This document shows positions 41,618 to 49,853 of a stretch of 64,000 nucleotides of DNA, piece by piece. Each line of letters begins with the position of its first letter. The stretch's first letter is position 1. The stretch comes from Streptomyces griseocarneus (GTDB lineage: Bacteria; Actinomycetota; Actinomycetes; Streptomycetales; Streptomycetaceae). A program made the position numbers and the translations under genes. A model generated the notes under the pieces. That model saw only the letters and a list, made by a program, of their open reading frames with translations. It was not told the DNA's origin and did no database searches. The stretch is taken from NCBI GenBank assembly GCA_003674045.1, contig PENC01000012.1, forward strand, positions 1 through 64,000, in the 5' to 3' direction.

Positions 41618-42043
41618 ATGCGTGCAGTGGTGCAGAGGGTGGACGGCGCGGCCGTCGTCGTCGACGGCGAGACGGTCGGCGAGATCATCGGACAGGGCCT
41701 GTGCGTCCTTGTCGGAGTGACGCATGAGGACACCGTGGAGAAGGCGGCACAGCTGGCCCGCAAGCTGTGGTCGCTGCGCGTGCTGGACGACGAGAAGTCC
41801 TGCTCGGACGTCGGGGCGCCGCTGCTGGTGATCTCGCAGTTCACTCTCTACGGTGACGCACGGAAGGGCCGTCGGCCCACGTGGCACGCGGCGGCGCCGG
41901 GCCCTGTGGCGGAGCCGCTCGTGGACGAGGTCGTCGCGCAGCTCCGCGAGCTGGGGGCACGCGTGGAGACGGGCCGCTTCGGCGCCGACATGAAGGTCTC
42001 CCTGACGAACAACGGCCCGTTCACGGTCCTGCTGGACATCTAG
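41618..42043 (+). CDS. dtd: D-aminoacyl-tRNA deacylase
   Basis: A 141-aa Dtd enzyme that removes D-amino acids, and glycine, wrongly loaded on tRNA. Signature motifs are LLVISQFTLYGD and LTNNGPFTVLLD. The loop DDEKSCSDVGAPLL is shorter than in E. coli Dtd but, as I recall, usual in Streptomyces. ATG 41618 is used; ATG 41609 is in frame. It is divergent from rsiG and followed by repeat copy 3. Confidence 0.93.
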   Translation: MRAVVQRVDGAAVVVDGETVGEIIGQGLCVLVGVTHEDTVEKAAQLARKLWSLRVLDDEKSCSDVGAPLLVISQFTLYGDARKGRRPTWHAAAPGPVAEPLVDEVVAQLRELGARVETGRFGADMKVSLTNNGPFTVLLDI

Positions 42044-42045
42044 CC

Positions 42046-42066
42046 GGGGGGCTGCGCCGCCGCCCC
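42046..42066. terminator. GC hairpin after dtd
   Basis: GGGGGCTG...CCGCCCCC forms an imperfect GC stem directly after the dtd stop codon and leads into repeat copy 3. Confidence 0.35.
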
Positions 42067-42070
42067 CGCT

Positions 42071-42160
42071 GCGCCTACCGGGGTGCCTCGGGGGCTCGTC
42101 ATCGCGGCTGCGGGTCCGTTGTGGCCGGTCGCGCAGTTCCCCGCGCCCCTGTCGGGGCGC
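42071..42160. repeat. Dispersed 3'-end repeat, copy 3 (opposite orientation)
   Basis: Begins GCGCCTACCGGGGTGC and ends with GGCCGGTCGCGCAGTTCC and the hairpin GCGCCCC-TGTC-GGGGCGC. It lies between convergent dtd and ygfZ and touches the ygfZ stop codon. Confidence 0.85.
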
Positions 42161-43143
42161 TACGGCTTGACGACAACCTCCTGCGACGCCGCCGTGCTGT
42201 CACCGATCAGCAGGGGCGCGTCCACGGGGACATTCCGCTTCACGAGGGCCAGCGCGATCGGCCCCAGCTCGTGGTGGCGGGCCGAGGTGGTGATGAAGCC
42301 GAGCTGGCGGCCGTCGGGGCCGTCGGAGGCGAGGCGGACGGGGGCGCCGTGGCCCGGGAGGGTGACCTCGCTGCCGTCGAGGTGGAGGAAGACGAGGCGG
42401 CGCGGCGGCTTCCCCAGGTTGTGGACGCGGGCGACGGTCTCCTGGCCGCGGTAGCAGCCCTTCTGGAGGTGGACCGCGACGCCGATCAGGCCCAGCTCGT
42501 GCGGGATGGTGCGGTGGTCGGTCTCCAGGCCCAGGCGCGGGCGGTGCGCCTCGACGCGCAGCGCCTCGTAGGCGAGTACGCCCGCCGCCGGGCCGTGCGC
42601 GCCCGCGAACTCCTCCAGGCGCGCACGCGGGAGGAAGAGATCACGCCCGTGCGCCGTCTCGCGCACCGTCACACCTTCGGGCACCTCGGCGATCGAGCCC
42701 GCGGGCAGGTGGACCACCGCGAAGTCGTCCGTGCGGTCGGCGACCTCGACGCGGTAGAAGAACTTCATGCTCTCCAGGTAGGCGATCAGGCCGTCCTGGG
42801 TGCCGGGCTCGACGTGCATCCACGTCGTCTCCCCGTCGTCCACCAGGGAGAGCGCGTGCTCGATGTGGCCGTGGGCGGAGAGGATCAGCGCCTCCGTGGC
42901 CTGCCCGACCGGGAGGTCGGTCACATGCTGGGTGATCAGCAGGTGCAGCCAGCTCAGCCGGTCGGCCCCGGAAACGGTGACGACGCCCCGGTGCGAGAGG
43001 TCGACGAAGCCGGAGCCGCCCGCGAGCGCGCGCTGTTCACGGAAGGGGTCGCCGTAGTGCGCGGCGACACCCTCGTCGGGGGCCTCGGCGGCGACGGCGC
43101 CGGGCAGCGACAGCAGCGGGCTGGCTTTCGTTCGAGGCAGCAT
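42160..43143 (-). CDS. YgfZ-type folate-binding Fe-S maturation protein
   Basis: A 327-aa member of the YgfZ/GcvT-like family, which uses tetrahydrofolate in maintaining iron-sulfur enzymes. The diagnostic KGCYRGQET motif with its Cys is present near residue 235. The N-terminus reads DLSHRGVVTVSGADRLSWLHLL, as in family members. ATG 43143 is chosen; a GTG six bases earlier is in frame. It follows nur after a 10-base gap and is probably co-transcribed with it. Confidence 0.92.
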   Translation of the reverse strand: MLPRTKASPLLSLPGAVAAEAPDEGVAAHYGDPFREQRALAGGSGFVDLSHRGVVTVSGADRLSWLHLLITQHVTDLPVGQATEALILSAHGHIEHALSLVDDGETTWMHVEPGTQDGLIAYLESMKFFYRVEVADRTDDFAVVHLPAGSIAEVPEGVTVRETAHGRDLFLPRARLEEFAGAHGPAAGVLAYEALRVEAHRPRLGLETDHRTIPHELGLIGVAVHLQKGCYRGQETVARVHNLGKPPRRLVFLHLDGSEVTLPGHGAPVRLASDGPDGRQLGFITTSARHHELGPIALALVKRNVPVDAPLLIGDSTAASQEVVVKP

Positions 43144-43153
43144 GCGCACAAGC

Positions 43154-43603
43154 CTACGGCTCGTCCGGCGACACCTTCGAGGAGCACTTCGAGGAACAAC
43201 TGCCGCACCTGCCGAAGATCGCGAAGTGCTTCATGTCCGTGTCGAAACCGAAGGTCTCGCGCAGCTGCGCGGTGAACGGCCCGGCCACCTCCAGGTCGGC
43301 CTCGATCACCGTGGTGCAGTCCCGGCAGACGAGGTGTATGTGGCGGTGCCGGTCCGCCAGGTGGTAGGTCGGGGCGCCGTGCCCGAGGTGGGCGTGGCTG
43401 ACCAGGCCCAGCTCCTCCAGCAGCTCCAGGGTCCGGTAGACCGTGGAGATGTTGACCCCGCCCGCCGTGCGCCGGACCTCCGTGAGGATGTCGTCCGGCG
43501 TCGCGTGCTCCAGCCGGTCCACTGCTTCCAGCACGAGCTGGCGCTGCGGAGTGAGCCGGTAGCCGCGCTTACGGAGGTTGCTCTGCCAGTCGGTGTCCAC
43601 CAC
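43154..43603 (-). CDS. nur: Nickel-responsive Fur-family regulator Nur
   Basis: A 149-aa Fur-family repressor. The sequence is very close to Streptomyces Nur as I recall it (RGYRLTPQRQLVLEAVD, NISTVYRTLELLEELG). His33, His86, His88 and His90 are all in place; in Nur these form the square-planar metal site, and His70 and His72 (SHAHLG) are also present. A structural CxxC is CRDC, and the C-terminus carries CGSCSSKCSS. It represses nickel uptake and Fe-superoxide dismutase genes when nickel is plentiful. Here it follows the B12 importer genes by 19 bases. Confidence 0.9.
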   Translation of the reverse strand: MVDTDWQSNLRKRGYRLTPQRQLVLEAVDRLEHATPDDILTEVRRTAGGVNISTVYRTLELLEELGLVSHAHLGHGAPTYHLADRHRHIHLVCRDCTTVIEADLEVAGPFTAQLRETFGFDTDMKHFAIFGRCGSCSSKCSSKVSPDEP

Positions 43604-43622
43604 GCTCCCAGTCTAGGCAGCC

Positions 43623-44681
43623 TCAGGTGTTCCGGACCCCCTTCAGGTAGCCGGCCAGGGCGGCGATGGCGGCGGGGTTGCGCGGGCTCTCGACGAGGTC
43701 GACGTAGTCGAGGACGAAGATGCGGTCGTTCTTGACCGCCGAGACGTTTGCCAGCGGCGGGTAGGACTTCAGGAACTCCTTCTTCTGCTCCGCGGTCACC
43801 GACCCGTAGTTGTTGATCACGATGACGTCGGGATTGCGGTCCACGACCGTCTCCCAGCCGACGGTCACCCAGGTGTCCTTCAGGTCCTTCACGATGTTGT
43901 CGCCGCCCGCCTTGGTGATGATGTCGTGCGCCCCGGCGTAAGCGCCCGCGGTGAAGGGTTTGTCCTGGCCGTCGTCGTAGAGGAAGACCGTGGGCCGCTT
44001 CCCGTCGGCTTTCCCGTCCGACGGCACCTTCGCCTGGGCCTCGGCGACCTGCTTCCGGAACCCGTCGGCGAGCTTCTTCGCCCGGTCCTCCACGTCGAAG
44101 ATCTTCCCGAGCGTCTCCAGGTCCGTGTAGAGGGCCTCCAGCGGCGGCATCACCCCGCGCGAGGTGCCCGTGGTGCCGTTGCGGCAGGACTCGGAGAGGA
44201 CGTACGAGCCGATGCCGAGCTTCTTCAGCGAGTCGGGCGTGACGCCGCCGCCCTCGCCGAAGCCGTAGTTCCAGCCCGCGAAGACCAGGTCGGCCTTGGC
44301 GTCCAGCGCGATCTCCTTGGTGATCGCCTTCTTGGACAGCCACGTCACCTTCTTGTAGCCGTCCGCCCACGGCACGCTCTCGCGGTCCTGCTTGTAGTCC
44401 GGCGCCACATAGCCCGCCATGTGGTCCTCCAGGCCCAGCGCGAACATGATCTCCGCGATGCCGACGTCATTGGTGACCACGCGCCGCGGCGCCTTGTCGT
44501 ACGTCGTCTTCACCCCGCAGTTCTCGATGGTCACGGGGTAGTGGCCGGAGGCCTTCCCCTCGGTCCGGGAATCGGCCGGGGATCCGGAGACCTTCGCTCC
44601 GCAGCCCGCGAGGGACACGGCGGCGAGCAGGGCGACGGCGGTGCGGAGGGCGCGTACGGGGGTCCTCATGGGGGTCCTCAT
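43623..44681 (-). CDS. btuF: BtuF-like cobalamin-binding lipoprotein
   Basis: A 352-aa class III substrate-binding lipoprotein with signal and lipobox (VALLAAVSLAGCGAK). The ligand domains include RRVVTNDVGIAEIMFALGLED and DVIVINNYGSVTAEQKKEFL. In isolation it resembles siderophore-binding proteins too. The cobalamin riboswitch in front of the operon points to B12 or cobinamide. ATG 44681 overlaps the ATPase stop as ATGA; ATG 44669, with GAGGA upstream, is an alternative. Confidence 0.83.
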   Translation of the reverse strand: MRTPMRTPVRALRTAVALLAAVSLAGCGAKVSGSPADSRTEGKASGHYPVTIENCGVKTTYDKAPRRVVTNDVGIAEIMFALGLEDHMAGYVAPDYKQDRESVPWADGYKKVTWLSKKAITKEIALDAKADLVFAGWNYGFGEGGGVTPDSLKKLGIGSYVLSESCRNGTTGTSRGVMPPLEALYTDLETLGKIFDVEDRAKKLADGFRKQVAEAQAKVPSDGKADGKRPTVFLYDDGQDKPFTAGAYAGAHDIITKAGGDNIVKDLKDTWVTVGWETVVDRNPDVIVINNYGSVTAEQKKEFLKSYPPLANVSAVKNDRIFVLDYVDLVESPRNPAAIAALAGYLKGVRNT

Positions 44682-45451
44682 GGAGTCGGGAGGCGGTCGA
44701 AGAGCAGGTGCGGGGCGCCGGTCTCGGGGTGCGGCACCCGGTGGGCCCGTACGCCGAAGACGTCGGCGAGCAGGCCGGCGGTCAGCACCTCGCCGGGCGG
44801 GCCGGAGGCGACGATCCGGCCGCCCGCGATCACGTACAGCGCGTCGCAGTGCGTGGCGGCGAGGTTCAGGTCGTGCAGCGCGGCCAGGACGGTCAGGCCC
44901 GCGCCGCGCACGAGCGAGAGGACCTCCAGCTGCTGGGCGATGTCCAGGTGGTTGGTGGGCTCGTCCAGGACCAGCACCCGCGGCTCCTGCGCCAGGGCGC
45001 GGGCGATCAGCACGCGCTGCTTCTCGCCGCCCGACAGGGACGAGAAGCCCCGCTCGGCGAGGTGCGCGGCGCCGACCCTGGCCAGCGCCTCCGTACACAC
45101 CTCGGTGTCGCGCGCGGTGGTCCGCCCGGCGGCGCCCTGGTGCGGCAGCCTGCCCATCGCGACGATCTCGGCGACGGTGAAGTCGAACGCGCCCGCCGAC
45201 TCCTGCGGCAGCGCGGCCAGCCGCCGCGCGCCCTCGCGCGCGCTGAGCGCGTGCAGGTCGTCGCCGTCCAGCCGTACGGTCCCGGCGGCCGGGCGCAGCG
45301 CGCGGTAGACGCAGCGCAGCAGGGTGGACTTGCCGCTGCCGTTGGGGCCGATCAGCCCCACGAACCGCCCGCTGTCGGCGCGCAGCGCGATGTCCTCGAC
45401 CAGCCGGGCGCCCGCGATCTCGACCGACAGGCCCTCGATGTCGACCCGCAT
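44678..45451 (-). CDS. btuD: BtuD-like ABC importer ATPase
   Basis: A 257-aa ATPase of the FecE/BtuD type. Walker A is GPNGSGKSTLLRCVY, the signature is LSGGEKQRVLIARAL, and Walker B is VLVLDEPTNHLD. It powers cobalamin import through the BtuC pore. It starts 3 bases after the permease stop and overlaps the binding-protein start by 4 bases, so the three genes form one unit. Confidence 0.9.
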   Translation of the reverse strand: MRVDIEGLSVEIAGARLVEDIALRADSGRFVGLIGPNGSGKSTLLRCVYRALRPAAGTVRLDGDDLHALSAREGARRLAALPQESAGAFDFTVAEIVAMGRLPHQGAAGRTTARDTEVCTEALARVGAAHLAERGFSSLSGGEKQRVLIARALAQEPRVLVLDEPTNHLDIAQQLEVLSLVRGAGLTVLAALHDLNLAATHCDALYVIAGGRIVASGPPGEVLTAGLLADVFGVRAHRVPHPETGAPHLLFDRLPTP

Positions 45452-45454
45452 GTC

Positions 45455-46567
45455 TCAGGACCCTCCGAAGCTGTAACGGCGGCGGCGCATGAGCACGACG
45501 AAGCAGGGCACGCCGATGATCGCGGTGATGACGCCGACCGGCAGCTCCACGGGCGCCAGCAGCAGCCGCGAGACGATGTCGACCCACACCAGCAGCACCG
45601 CGCCCAGCAGCGGGGCCACGGCCAGCACCCGCCGGTGGTCGGCCCCGACGAGCATGCGGGTGACGTGCGGGACCATCAGCCCGACGAAGCCGATCGCGCC
45701 GCTGACGGCGACGACGGCGCCGGTGACGGCGGCCGCGACGACGAACAGCTGCTTGCGCAGCCGGTTCGGGGCCACGCCGAGCGCGGCGGCGGTCTCGTCG
45801 CCCATGGCCAGGGCGTTGAGCCCGCGGGCCGTCCACAGCAGGTGGGCGAGCCCGGCGAGCACGACGGCGGCGGCGATCGGCACGGACGACCAGGTGGCGC
45901 CGCCGAGGCTGCCGAGCAGCCACATCATCGCGGAGCGGGCGGCCTCGCCCCGGTCGGCGCTGAAGACCATCAGGGTGGTGACGGCCGAGAAGCCGTAGTA
46001 CATGGCGGTGCCCGTCAGCACCAGCCGCAGCGGCGTGAGGCCCTGCGGGGTGCGCGCGGCCAGGTAGACGAGCAGCATCGAGGCGAGCGCGGAGACGAAG
46101 GCGGCGCTGGAGAGCGCCCACACGCCGAGCGAGCCGAACGCGCCGAAGAGCAGCACGGCGTTGGCGCCGACGGCCGCGCCGGAGGAGATGCCGAGGACGA
46201 AGGGGTCGGCCAGCGCGTTGCGGACCATGGCCTGCACGGTCACGCCGATGGCGGAGAGCCCGGCGCCGACGACGGCGGCGAGCAGGGCGCGCGGGAGGCG
46301 CAGCTCCCAGACGATCGTGTAGGCGGAGGCGTCGTCCGCCGTGATGGTGCCGCCGGTCAGCCCGGCCCGCAGGAAGCGCAGCGTGTCGCCCCAGCCGATC
46401 CCGGCGGCGCCGAGGCCGACGCCGCAGACGAGGGAGCCGAGCAGGGCCACGGCGAGCGCCGCGAGCAGCGGTGGCAGGGGCAGGCGCCGGGGCGGCGGTG
46501 GCCCGCCGCCTGCCCGCGCGGTGGCCCGCGCTGCGGTCGGGGGAGTGGCCTGGGAGCTGGTCGCCAC
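45455..46567 (-). CDS. btuC: BtuC/FecCD-type importer permease
   Basis: A 370-aa permease with about ten membrane segments of the FecCD/BtuC family. Landmarks are LRLPRALLAAVVGAGLSAIG, NALADPFVLGISSGAAVGAN, and FVGLMVPHVTRMLVGADHR with GVPCFVVLMRRRR at the C-terminus. GTG 46567 (VATSSQATPP) is chosen because everything upstream is riboswitch and hairpin; longer open frames run into the RNA element. First gene of btuCDF. Confidence 0.88.
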   Translation of the reverse strand: MATSSQATPPTAARATARAGGGPPPPRRLPLPPLLAALAVALLGSLVCGVGLGAAGIGWGDTLRFLRAGLTGGTITADDASAYTIVWELRLPRALLAAVVGAGLSAIGVTVQAMVRNALADPFVLGISSGAAVGANAVLLFGAFGSLGVWALSSAAFVSALASMLLVYLAARTPQGLTPLRLVLTGTAMYYGFSAVTTLMVFSADRGEAARSAMMWLLGSLGGATWSSVPIAAAVVLAGLAHLLWTARGLNALAMGDETAAALGVAPNRLRKQLFVVAAAVTGAVVAVSGAIGFVGLMVPHVTRMLVGADHRRVLAVAPLLGAVLLVWVDIVSRLLLAPVELPVGVITAIIGVPCFVVLMRRRRYSFGGS

Positions 46568-46580
46568 AGGTCGTACGCCT

Positions 46581-46627
46581 TCGCCTCGGGCCGCGGTCCC
46601 TGCGGAGCAAGGAGCGGCCCGAGGCGA
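46581..46627 (-). terminator. Riboswitch expression-platform hairpin
   Basis: TCGCCTCGGGCCGC (46581-46594) and GCGGCCCGAGGCGA (46614-46627) form a perfect 14-bp stem. It lies between the cobalamin aptamer and the btuC start (GTG 46567), 14 bases before the start codon. It can act as terminator or block ribosome access. Confidence 0.75.
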
Positions 46628-46639
46628 ACGGAAGGAAGG

Positions 46640-46835
46640 GTGCTGCGGCCCGGGTGTCCCCTCGCAGTCCACGGCGAGTTGTCAGGAGCTGGACGCCGCC
46701 GCAGGTGATCGGGCTCGCGGGCAGGGCCCCGAGGGGCCCGCCGCCTACCGTTGCGGGTCAGCGCCGGACTTCGACCGGCTTCCCCCGCGGGGCGCGTTGT
46801 GCGGTTGTACGAGTGCCCGTACGCAAGGCCGTACG
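46640..46835 (-). promoter_or_regulatory. Cobalamin riboswitch
   Basis: On the minus strand, 46790-46741 holds GGGGGAAGCCGGTCGAAGTC, then CGGCGCTGACCCGCAACGGTA, the B12-box core of cobalamin aptamers. 46716-46701 holds GAGCCCGATCACCTGC, the second conserved block, and CGTGGACTGCGAGG follows near 46670. Ends are approximate. It should switch off btuCDF when adenosylcobalamin is present. Confidence 0.9.
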
Positions 46836-46844
46836 GGAATGGCC

Positions 46845-47432
46845 TCAGCCGGTGTAGGGCGTGCCGTCCGGGTTGAAGAAGGCGACGCCGTCCGGCATGT
46901 CGTCGGGCAGGTTCGCGGCCCACTCCTTGAGGTCGGCGATCTTCTTCAGGTGCGCCGACATGTAGGGGCGCAGCGGCACCTCGGGGGTGGCCTTCTCGCC
47001 GACCCACATCAGGTCGCCCTTGACGTAGCCGTAGAGACGCTTGCCACCGCTGTACGGGCCGGAGGCCTCGGTGCGGGCGACGGCGTCCGTGGCGATGTCG
47101 ATCTGCGGCTTCTGGTCGGCCAGCTCGCCGTACCAGACCTCGGCGACGCCCTGGTCGCGGATCATGACGACCTCGACCTTGCGGTCCTTGTCGATCCGCC
47201 AGAAGCCGGTCTCGGTCTCCAGGGGGCGGACCATCTTGCCCTCGGCGTCCAGCACCCAGGTGTGCGACGTGTACTCCAGGAAGTCCCGGCCGTCGTGGGT
47301 GAAGACGACCTCCTGGCCGAAGTTGCACTTCTCGGCGCCCGGGAAGTCCGCGACGCCCGCGCCCTCCCACTTGCCGAGCAGGAAGACCAGGGGGACGAGG
47401 TCGGGGTGGAGGTCGGTCGGAATCTCGATCAT
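46845..47432 (-). CDS. Nitrobindin/FABP-like heme-binding domain protein
   Basis: A 195-aa protein of the THAP4/nitrobindin-like beta-barrel family, often annotated as FABP family. Characteristic blocks are LHPDLVPLVFLLGKWEGAG, EYTSHTWVLDAEG, ETGFWRIDKDRKVEVVM and PRPYMSAHLKKI-like AHLKKI near the C-terminus. In nitrobindins a His in the last part binds heme. The ATG at 47432 is the family start. The B12 riboswitch lies immediately downstream of this gene. Confidence 0.88.
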   Translation of the reverse strand: MIEIPTDLHPDLVPLVFLLGKWEGAGVADFPGAEKCNFGQEVVFTHDGRDFLEYTSHTWVLDAEGKMVRPLETETGFWRIDKDRKVEVVMIRDQGVAEVWYGELADQKPQIDIATDAVARTEASGPYSGGKRLYGYVKGDLMWVGEKATPEVPLRPYMSAHLKKIADLKEWAANLPDDMPDGVAFFNPDGTPYTG

Positions 47433-47483
47433 GGGCTCAGACGATCTCTAGGGGGAGGGGGTGCGGAAGGGCTGCCGCGAGGG

Positions 47484-47585
47484 TCAGCGCTGGCCCTGGA
47501 ACAGCTTCTTCCAGGTCAGCCCGGCGAAGGCGAGCACGCCGACGGCTACCAGTACGAGCAGGGTCGTGAAAACTGCCTCAAGCAC
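47484..47585 (-). CDS. 33-aa single-pass membrane peptide
   Basis: GTG 47585 opens VLEAVFTTLLVLVAVGVLAF followed by AGLTWKKLFQGQR and a stop. GAGGAG lies 8 bases before the start, a strong ribosome site. One hydrophobic segment and a basic tail are typical of small membrane peptides. I recall similar peptides in other streptomycetes but no function. It lies 51 bases upstream of the nitrobindin-like gene start on the same strand. Confidence 0.75.
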   Translation of the reverse strand: MLEAVFTTLLVLVAVGVLAFAGLTWKKLFQGQR

Positions 47586-47704
47586 GGGCGTGCTCCTCGG
47601 TCGGGACGATCGGTTACGGACCGCCGTCGAGTCTAGTCGGCCGTGCCGGACGGGGCTCTGTGAGGTCTGTGTGAGGCCGGGGACACCGGCCTAGAGTGAT
47701 CGCC

Positions 47705-48073
47705 ATGGCGAAGAAGAAGCTCGTACTCAAGGTGACGGCGGGCGCGGACGCGCCCGAGAGGTGCTCCCAGGCGTTCACGGTGGCGGCCGTCGCCGTGGCC
47801 AGCGGGGTCGAGGTGTCCCTGTGGCTGACCGGCGAGGCGTCCTGGTTCGCGCTCCCGGGGCGCGCGGCGGAGTTCTCGCTGCCGCACGCGGCGCCGCTGC
47901 CGGAGCTGATCGAGGGCATCCGGGCGGGGGGTGGCCTCATCACGGTGTGCACGCAGTGCGCTGCGCGGCGCGACATGGAGGAGGCGGACCTCATCGAGGG
48001 GGCGCGGATCGCCGGGGCGCAGGTTTTTGTGGCCGAGGCGATGGCCGACGGCGTGCAGGCGCTGGTGTACTGA
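47705..48073 (+). CDS. DsrE/DsrF-like family protein
   Basis: A 122-aa DsrE-like protein. The fold pattern is KLVLKVTAGADAPERCSQAF, GVEVSLWLTGEASWFALPG, ITVCTQCAARRDM and a C-terminal GVQALVY. The CTQC pair is at the position where DsrE-type proteins carry their sulfur-carrying Cys. It may relay sulfur, in keeping with sseA and DUF1416 nearby. ATG 47705 is preferred to the GTG/ATG at 47696. It is divergent from the 33-aa peptide gene. Confidence 0.85.
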   Translation: MAKKKLVLKVTAGADAPERCSQAFTVAAVAVASGVEVSLWLTGEASWFALPGRAAEFSLPHAAPLPELIEGIRAGGGLITVCTQCAARRDMEEADLIEGARIAGAQVFVAEAMADGVQALVY

Positions 48074-48087
48074 CCCTTGCCGGGGCG

Positions 48088-48200
48088 GCGCCTATTGGGG
48101 TGCGGCCTGAGCCTGGTGCGCGTCTGCGGGCCGGTGGGGGCCTGTCGCGCCCACGCGGCGGAGCCGCACAATGTCACAGCCCCGCGCCCCTTACAGGGGC
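48088..48200. repeat. Dispersed 3'-end repeat, copy 4 (diverged)
   Basis: Keeps the left end GCGCCTATTGGGGTGC and the right end CCGCGCCCCTTACAGGGGC, but the middle differs from other copies (GCGGAGCCGCACAATGTCAC). It separates convergent DsrE and DUF3099 genes. Confidence 0.65.
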
Positions 48201-48203
48201 ACC

Positions 48204-48461
48204 TCAGCGGCGTCGTTTGCCGTCCAGTTCGTCCCACCACTCGTCCGACTTCGGGTCGCCCGACGGGTCGTCCCACCAGCGGTCGTCGGGGCCGTGGCGG
48301 TTGGCGACGATGGCGGCGACCGGGGGGATGACCATCGCGAAGAGGCACATGCCCACCGCGGCCGGCACGGACCACAGCCGCACCACGGCCCAGGCCAGGA
48401 CGAACATGCCGATGCAGGTGCCCATCATGGCGAAGTACCAGTGCCGCCGCCGCGCGTACAT
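48204..48461 (-). CDS. DUF3099 family small membrane protein
   Basis: An 85-aa protein with two membrane segments (WYFAMMGTCIGMFVLAWAVV and AAVGMCLFAMVIPPVAAIV) and an acidic, Trp-rich tail (DRWWDDP, DEWWDEL). The pattern fits DUF3099. ATG 48461 (MYARRRHWYF) is the family start; the longer frame lacks support. Function unknown. It is followed by repeat copy 4. Confidence 0.82.
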   Translation of the reverse strand: MYARRRHWYFAMMGTCIGMFVLAWAVVRLWSVPAAVGMCLFAMVIPPVAAIVANRHGPDDRWWDDPSGDPKSDEWWDELDGKRRR

Positions 48462-48572
48462 AACCCCACGGTACGACCGTGGGGTGCATGGCGCGAAGGG
48501 CCGCACCCCCCAACATGGCGTCCAACCCCGGGGTGCGGCCCTCCGGCCGTTCATGGGTGCCGTCCGGCGGCG

Positions 48573-48863
48573 TCAGACCGCGATGGCGACCTCGGCGAGC
48601 GAGCCCTTCTCGGCGACGACGACCTTGCGTTCGGCGGTCGCCCCCGGCACCAGCGCGCGCACCGTCCAGGTGCCCTTGTCCGCGTAGAAGCGGAACTGTC
48701 CGGTCGCGGACGTCGGCACCTCGGCGGTGAACTCGCCGGTGCTGTCCAGCAGTCGCACGTAACCGGTGACGGGCTCGCCGTCGCGGGTCACCGAACCCTG
48801 GATGGTGGTCTCACCGGGCTTGGCGGTCGAGGCGTCGGGGCCGCCGGCCTTTGCTCCACACAT
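48573..48863 (-). CDS. DUF1416 (sulfur-associated) protein
   Basis: A 96-aa beta-sandwich protein of the DUF1416 family, regularly encoded next to thiosulfate sulfurtransferase SseA in actinobacteria. The N-terminus MCGAKAGGP carries the conserved Cys, and the body includes TIQGSVTRDGEPVTGYVRLL. It starts 42 bases after sseA and is in the same transcript. A role in sulfur handling is inferred from context. Confidence 0.9.
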   Translation of the reverse strand: MCGAKAGGPDASTAKPGETTIQGSVTRDGEPVTGYVRLLDSTGEFTAEVPTSATGQFRFYADKGTWTVRALVPGATAERKVVVAEKGSLAEVAIAV

Positions 48864-48905
48864 AAGCGTTCCTTGAGGGGAGAGGACAGAGGGAGGGGAG
48901 GGGAC

Positions 48906-49745
48906 TCAGTTGCCGGAGCCGAGCTCGATCGGCACGCCGACCAGGGAGCCGTACTCGGTCCACGAGCCGTCGTAGTTGCGGACGTTCGGCTGGCCGAGCA
49001 GCTCGTGCAGCACGAACCACGTGTGCGCGGAGCGCTCGCCGATGCGGCAGTAGGCGATGGTGTCCTTGGCCAGGTCCACGCCCGCGGCCTCGTAGATGCC
49101 CTTGAGCTCGTCGTCCGACTTGAACGTGCCGTCGTCGTTGGCCGTCTTCGACCAGGGGATGTTGCGCGCGGTCGGGACGTGGCCGGGGCGCTGCGACTGC
49201 TCCTGCGGGAGATGCGCGGGGGCGAGCAGCTTGCCGCTGAACTCGTCCGGGGAGCGCACGTCGACGAGGTTGAGCGTGCCGATGGCCGCCAGCACGTCGT
49301 CGCGGAAGGCGCGGATCGAGGCGTCCTGGGGCTGCGCGCGGTACTCGGTGCGGGCCCGCTGCGGGACCTCGGCGACCAGGTCGCGGGAGTCGAGCTCCCA
49401 CTTCTTGCGGCCGCCGTCGAGGAGCTTCACGTCCTGGTGGCCGTAGAGCTTGAAGTACCAGTAGGCGTAGGACGCGAACCAGTTGTTGTTGCCGCCGTAG
49501 AGGACGACCGTGTCGTCGTTGGCGATGCCCTTCGCGGACAGGAGCTCCTCGAAGCCCGCCTGGTCGACGAAGTCACGGCGCACCGGGTCCTGGAGGTCGG
49601 TCCTCCAGTCGATGCGGACGGCGTTCTTGATGTGGTTCTTGTCGTAGGCCGAGGTGTCCTCGTCGACCTCGACGATGACCGTCTTCGGGTCGTCGATGCG
49701 GGCCTGTACCCAGTCGGCGTCCACCAGGACGTCACTGCGGCTCAT
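48906..49745 (-). CDS. sseA: Thiosulfate sulfurtransferase (rhodanese) SseA
   Basis: A 279-aa two-domain rhodanese that moves sulfane sulfur to an acceptor. The catalytic loop is DTIAYCRIGERSAHTW with the active Cys. The first, inactive domain contains TVVLYGGNNNWFASYAYWYF. It is preceded by a 26-codon leader peptide containing two Cys and followed by DUF1416. Control by cysteine supply through the leader is likely. Confidence 0.93.
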   Translation of the reverse strand: MSRSDVLVDADWVQARIDDPKTVIVEVDEDTSAYDKNHIKNAVRIDWRTDLQDPVRRDFVDQAGFEELLSAKGIANDDTVVLYGGNNNWFASYAYWYFKLYGHQDVKLLDGGRKKWELDSRDLVAEVPQRARTEYRAQPQDASIRAFRDDVLAAIGTLNLVDVRSPDEFSGKLLAPAHLPQEQSQRPGHVPTARNIPWSKTANDDGTFKSDDELKGIYEAAGVDLAKDTIAYCRIGERSAHTWFVLHELLGQPNVRNYDGSWTEYGSLVGVPIELGSGN

Positions 49746-49853
49746 GCTGTTCTCCTCCGGGGCAGTTGCGGAACGTACGCAAGCGCCGCCTGTGCGCGCG
49801 GCAAAGGGGCGCGGTGGGGCGGGATGAGAGATGAGACGGGTAACGCGATCCCG

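Noticed and set aside
43623..46567. Siderophore importer
   Set aside because: The proteins alone fit the iron-siderophore class, but the cobalamin riboswitch in front makes B12/cobinamide the better call.
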